Positions 59,824 through 64,000 of a DNA stretch of 64,000 bases are shown here, piece by piece (within the stretch, counting starts at the first letter, position 1; every line of letters begins with the position of its first letter). The stretch is from Candolleomyces eurysporus. Lineage: Eukaryota > Basidiomycota > Agaricomycetes > Agaricales > Psathyrellaceae. The stretch is from contig JANBPK010001473.1 in assembly GCA_027579435.1 (NCBI GenBank), forward strand, positions 1 to 64,000, written 5' to 3'. The notes under the pieces were generated by a model. It made no database searches and was not told where the DNA came from. It saw only the letters and a list, made by a program, of their open reading frames with translations. The position numbers and the translations under genes were made by a program.

Positions 59824-61860
59824 ATGAAAGGCAAAACATCGCTCACCATGAGTTTGACACCTTGGACCTTGATTCACTCTGTTGGTACTGCACTTCTCAT
59901 TTCACTCTACTATATGTATGTCTTCCTTGAACGGAGTGAAAGCAAAACAAAGACGTACATTTGTCAGTCTGGCTACGGGAGACTACTCACAACCGCAGAA
60001 CGCAGTCCCAAGCCTCTAAGTCCATCTCCGCTCCTGCTTATCGGCAATGTGCTGGACATGCCTTCGGAAAAGGCGTGGGTGACGTTCTCCGAGTGGGGAA
60101 AACAACGGGGTTTTAAGCTCAAGTCTAACCGTCGAAAGCTAAAAGCACCCACCACTCATTCATTCCAAACATAGGGGATATCATATCCTTTAATTTGCCG
60201 GGCTAGCCATTAATCACCCTCGACTCATTTGAGTATATGAAGGATCTCATGGGTAATAGGGGCCCCCAAGTATTCGGACCGGCAGGTGCTCCAGATATCT
60301 GGGGAACGCTTCGGTCGAAAGCGTTAACTTGGCGTTCACCGGCTACGGTGAACAATGTCGCCTCGTGCGAGAGGAGATTCACAAGGTTTTGGGACGCCGA
60401 AGGCCTTGTCCAATTATAATGATGTGCTAGAGGCTGAAACACGAAACTTCACGAAACCCCAAGGAAGGACCCTGACTCGTTTGAAAGCCATAAGGTGTCG
60501 TCCGTCGTAACTAGTAGAATGTTGATAAAGTGAAAAAAAATGCACACTCCAGAGCCGCGAGGTCGATCATCGCACCTCACCTATGGATGCAAAGTCAGTA
60601 TGTAGCACTGAAAAAAGGCCGCCTCGTCAAGCTTTTCCAACGATGCTGTGCTGCAGCTTTCTTGATCGACATATTTCCGCCGCGCATAGTCCCCACCCTA
60701 TTGTATTCTTTCGCGATCGTGGCGCCGACTTTCGTCTTATCACAGTGGGTGGTGTTCCAAGCTGGTTGAGTTCGAGGCGAAGCCTGCCGGTGGCGTCGAC
60801 TGTTCCCTGGGATGCTGAATGTTCTGGCCCCACCTTGGTCCGTGGAGGTTCAGGATTACGGTTCGAAGGTTGAGATGATATACCTAAACTAAAACTAATC
60901 GCCTACCTGCAGACAGCCGGATGACCAAACAAACCATTCGTGGCCAAAGTATTGGAAGGTTCTGATGGATCGCACGAGGTTAGCAGGGAGAGGCGCATCA
61001 AGTATATCCTAATCTATATTCAGGGGCAACGGACACAGTGAGCATTGGCCACCCTGAATGTAGTTGTTAAGGATCTACTCACTGGAACGGACCGTGGCAA
61101 AAATACACAGCTTCTTCGCAATGGTTGTCCTCCTGAAAATCGCTCGAGCAGAGCCCAATTCAGTAGCCGCCGGAGCCGACTTCCTATCTTCGAAGGCCGT
61201 CCTAAAATGCCCTCCTTGAATGCCCTAGCGATGAAGGTTTCACGAGCGCATACTGTCGGACCATTAGGGAAAAATTGCCGACGTCCGGCTCAACCCGGGC
61301 CTGACAACAATGCTGAACAGGCATTCGCCATCGGGTGGCGGAAGATGGCATTATAAGGGATACATGATACCCGCGGGCTCGCTCGTTGTTACATTTCTGG
61401 TGCGTAATTCGCTGGGATACAGAACCGGGAGCGAGAGCCAGTACAGGCGAAACAGGCACATGTCGTTGATCCAACCGTGTACATGGGTCCAAATGACCTT
61501 CAGGGCTGAAAGGAGTTTGGGTCGGAACCCTGATACTGACCATACAGAACACGCCTTTGGGTTCGGAAGTGAGTGAGAAGATGCACGAGTAATCTAGGAA
61601 GCGACTTACTTCAATTAATGCACTCTCAATGCACGATAGGATCTGCCCTGGTCCGTAGTAGTACTCTTTTCGTCGTGCTTCGACTAGCTGAGTGCGGCAA
61701 ACAAGACAAAATTCTCGCAGAGGCGTCTATGTTCCTTTATTGCGCATGATGTTCGATATAACCAAAGCTGTAGAGGATGGGAAAGTGGTATAGCCAGCCG
61801 TGGAGCCATAACCAGGTCTTATCTGGTAGGCTGTACCAATTCAAGGCATATTTTGTTACT
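59824..61860 (+). pseudogene. Decayed tandem cytochrome P450
   Basis: The start region still reads MKGKTSLTMSLTPWTLIHSV (anchor), then SPKPLSPSPLLLIGNVLDMP and EKAWVTFSEWGKQRG, matching the hinge of the P450 before it. The next exon (60177 on) reads GDIISFNLPG, then a stop, then PLITLDSFEYMKDLMGN. Further pieces in order are RLPIFEGRPKMPSLNALAMK (near 61180), a trace of YMIPAGSLVV (61360), HAFGFGS (61550) and RICPG (61637), the heme site split as in the intact copy. LAEASMFLYCA (61714) follows, then a stop. Frames change several times and large parts of the middle are lost or scrambled. It is a pseudogene, probably of a close paralogue; the exact right end is uncertain. Confidence 0.8.
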
Positions 61861-63791
61861 GGGCGACATTTTTAGCCACTTAATGCCGTTCAAATGCAAG
61901 ATCACTCCACGACCTGAGAAGGCCAAGCCAGTCATAGATGCTCCATAAGCAGTTCATAAACTCGTTCTTGCTGCTTTACGCGAACCGCAGGAGTTACATA
62001 CAGGTAGCCACGCCCTGTGGTGAGAGTAGATGACTGTCAAGAACGAGCCGAAACGGACCATGGGTCCCACTCCGAAGACTCGAAATCTCTGTACCTGTCA
62101 GGGCGATTGCACAAACAGAGCACTGAAGAAGCATGTTGATCGGTCGGATCCTCACCAGAAGCCCTCCCGATGAGTTCTTCGCCAGTATCCCTAAAAATAT
62201 GGCAGATAGAGATCCAAAGGAGTTCCAGCGGCTAGACATGCTCCTTTGGGAGCATGATTTCAGCCGTCTACGGGTTTTTGTCAGGCAAAATTGCATGTGT
62301 AAGTAGGTCCATGATCCGAGCAGGGAAGACACATTCCCCTTGAATTGAGTGAAGGAAGGTGAAACACAACCACAACGGCAAAATGCTCGCCTCCGGAAAC
62401 CTTGTTGGTATTGCCACTCAACGCGTTTCGGATAAGTACGTGACGTACCCACAAGACCACAGGAACAAACAGATTGCGGTGATAGAAGACGCGAATCTGG
62501 TAAAACAAGTACAGGGCCGCGGAAGTTTTACGCGTCAGGAGGGGGGTTCTGGACACAGCAGTAGACCAGGAGAGCAGATAGTCGGTTGATCAAGCTGAGG
62601 CGAGCTCTGCGTGTTTAAATCGGATCGATAACAGTAAGTCCCAGCTTCCTTGAGAAGACGCCCAGAGAGAACCGCTTCTTCTGATTTCCAGAGAAAATTG
62701 GGCACGAAAAAAGTATCAGAAATCGGTGAAGGGCTGAACCAGGATCCTGGTTTACGAACACATGCTCCAAGGTTGTGTAATGCGGGCGCTCGAAAACACC
62801 TGTAAACCCTATTACTACGGAGTAATGAGTTAGAACGGCGTTGAAGATTTGAAGAAACCCGTACCTTCTGGATGCAGAATCCTGAAACTAATTGAGCTCC
62901 CGGATTGACCGTCAGAAACTGAGGCATTCAACGTGCCCTCGCTCCGTGTCCAAAGGCTTGGTTTCTCCTTTTTGACCGCGTAAAGACTGCATTTCTGTCC
63001 ATCTCAATTTCATGGGCTATTGACAGACATGCATTGGGGATAGCAAAGAACAAGTGGGAAAGCAGTCGAAGGTCAAGAGCTTGAAACTCTAAACGTCGGG
63101 CCACGTCGGGCCTGACAGACGCCCGGGAATGTCGGGCCGGCGCTGCCCCGCTCCTGCGGCGACCGAGAGCGCGACATGCGCTACAGGCTGAAGCAATTGC
63201 GGTAGGCATCTAGTCCATAATTGCCAGGAGGCCTAGAACAGACTGAGCTTAAGAGGCAAACAATTTTCTAGTTCGGTTTTAGATTTCTTTATTTGTGGCT
63301 ACTAGAAATACAGAAGACAGCGTCTAGAGGATATATATAATGATAGAAGAAAGCGAAAGCAAACATAGTTCCTGAGGCGACTATGTACTGGGGTATACAT
63401 AAAACAGGTGGAGAAAAGAAGGTCGAAGGTGTGGATAAAGTATTGTAGTGTTGAACGAAGTGTCAGGTTAGTCGATACAGTGAGATGATTGCTACAGTGT
63501 GCATTGCGCACACAAAATCTACCTTGAAACACGGGGAAAACAATAGAGAGCCTAGTATTGATACAGTGTGGTGACGGTGCTTGAATGGAGCCCAAAGAGC
63601 CGCGAACCATTTGCGCGGGATTAGGGGAAGTGAAAAGTCCGAAATTAAGTTGTGTAGAGGCAAGAATGAGGTAGGAAAGGGGTTTTTGACGTCAATGGAT
63701 CTTGCTGGAGATCGGTATGGGCCGTCCATTTCTATAGAAGAGTGGGTAAAACGAGAGCGTGCGGTCAAGCTCCGAATGGTGGGGTCTTCAT
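61861..63791. other. Gene-poor interval with possible coding relics
   Basis: No intact gene was recognised. At about 62145-62300 on the plus strand, a coding-like frame reads DEFFASIPKNMADRDPKEF, then QRLDMLLWEHDFSRLRVFV, followed by a gtaagt donor; it does not extend clearly in either direction. At 63095-63138 the octamer GTCGGGCC occurs three times in GC-rich DNA. The minus-strand frame 62928-63209 across it has no motif. The right part (63240-63780) is probably the 3' region of the gene that leaves the window. Confidence 0.4.
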
Positions 63792-64000
63792 TCAACGCTG
63801 TGCAGCAGCGAGGTTGAGAGCGCCAAGGACAATCTCCCAAGCAAGGTCCACGGTGTCCCATAGTTCAGGATCGTGCAAGCCGAGTGCGACCATATCTTGC
63901 CATAGCTCCTTTACATGAGCTGCATGTGTGGTGAGAGTTGCAAGATTGGACGATGCCGAGGAGCAGACGTAGGTAGAAAGCTGGTGGAGCATGGTTCCTG
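63792..64000 (-). CDS. C-terminal end of an unrecognised protein (cut by the right edge)
   Basis: The frame is open at the right edge and ends at 63792. It reads MLHQLSTYVCSSASSNLATL, HAAHVKELWQDMVALGLHDP and ELWDTVDLAWEIVLGALNLA, a helical and amphipathic sequence of normal composition that looks like genuine protein. It carries no motif that I can tie to a family. The Met at 63992 need not be the start, because the frame stays open beyond it. The left neighbour is the gene-poor stretch. Confidence 0.5.
   Translation of the reverse strand, partial: GTMLHQLSTYVCSSASSNLATLTTHAAHVKELWQDMVALGLHDPELWDTVDLAWEIVLGALNLAAAQR

Noticed and set aside
61994..62452. 152-codon minus-strand frame
   Set aside because: It is a shadow of the plus-strand coding-like relic at 62145-62300 and has odd composition.
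1..64000. tRNA genes, rRNA, CRISPR arrays, autonomous transposons
   Set aside because: No cloverleaf with a GTTCGA-type arm, no regular direct-repeat array, and no reverse transcriptase, integrase or transposase motif was seen in reading the window.

Overview
The window looks like chromosomal DNA of a mushroom-forming basidiomycete (Agaricomycetes). Genes are dense and intron-rich, with many introns of about 50-60 bp and GT-AG borders. Several proteins are of types typical of that class: a NACHT protein with the mushroom-type N-terminus, a Zn2Cys6 factor with the VRYHGKASGLH and ARVWPP signatures, a microsomal P450, and a Crinkler-like protein with a kinase end. The species cannot be named from the sequence. 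Gene models below were joined by hand from reading frames and splice signals.

Layout. 1-3879: 3' part of an Sds3-like Rpd3L histone-deacetylase subunit. 3880-7159: long gene-free stretch with a nested palindrome. 7160-11501: Zn2Cys6 transcription factor. 12711-13934: purine nucleoside phosphorylase. 14221-16489: SPIN90/Ldb17-type Arp2/3 activator. 17576-19651: NADPH oxidase, probably NoxB. 20049-25674: mitochondrial VWA8-type AAA ATPase. 25858-27124: retromer subunit Vps26. 27451-30787 (minus): multi-pass membrane protein with a long disordered tail. 31848-33831: Sof1/DCAF13 WD40 protein.

33.9-48.3 kb is an accessory island. It holds a MITE-like element, a compact NACHT NLR (minus), an unknown low-complexity gene (37777-40345), and a Crinkler-like ubiquitin-header/nuclease-like/kinase gene (44072-46709, minus). 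It also holds three decayed duplicate pieces: one of exon 1 of the unknown gene, one inverted copy of its middle, and one of the 5' end of the Crinkler-like gene. One housekeeping gene, NADP-isocitrate dehydrogenase (40845-43206), sits inside the island.

48366-56185 is housekeeping again: an Stm1/HABP4-like RNA-binding protein (minus), an OCRL/INPP5B-type inositol 5-phosphatase with an apparent 4-nt micro-exon, and a cyclophilin-40 co-chaperone (minus). 57301-59404 is an apparently intact P450, followed by a decayed tandem P450 (59824 to about 61860), a gene-poor stretch, and the C-terminal end of a gene that leaves the right edge.

Every single N that falls in coding sequence behaves as one surplus base beside a homopolymer: deleting it restores the reading frame. 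These frame breaks are most likely assembly artefacts. The most interesting items are the Crinkler-like kinase with its partial duplicate, the scattered copies of the unknown gene around the NLR, the MITE, and the micro-exon coding the catalytic Gly-Asp of the 5-phosphatase.
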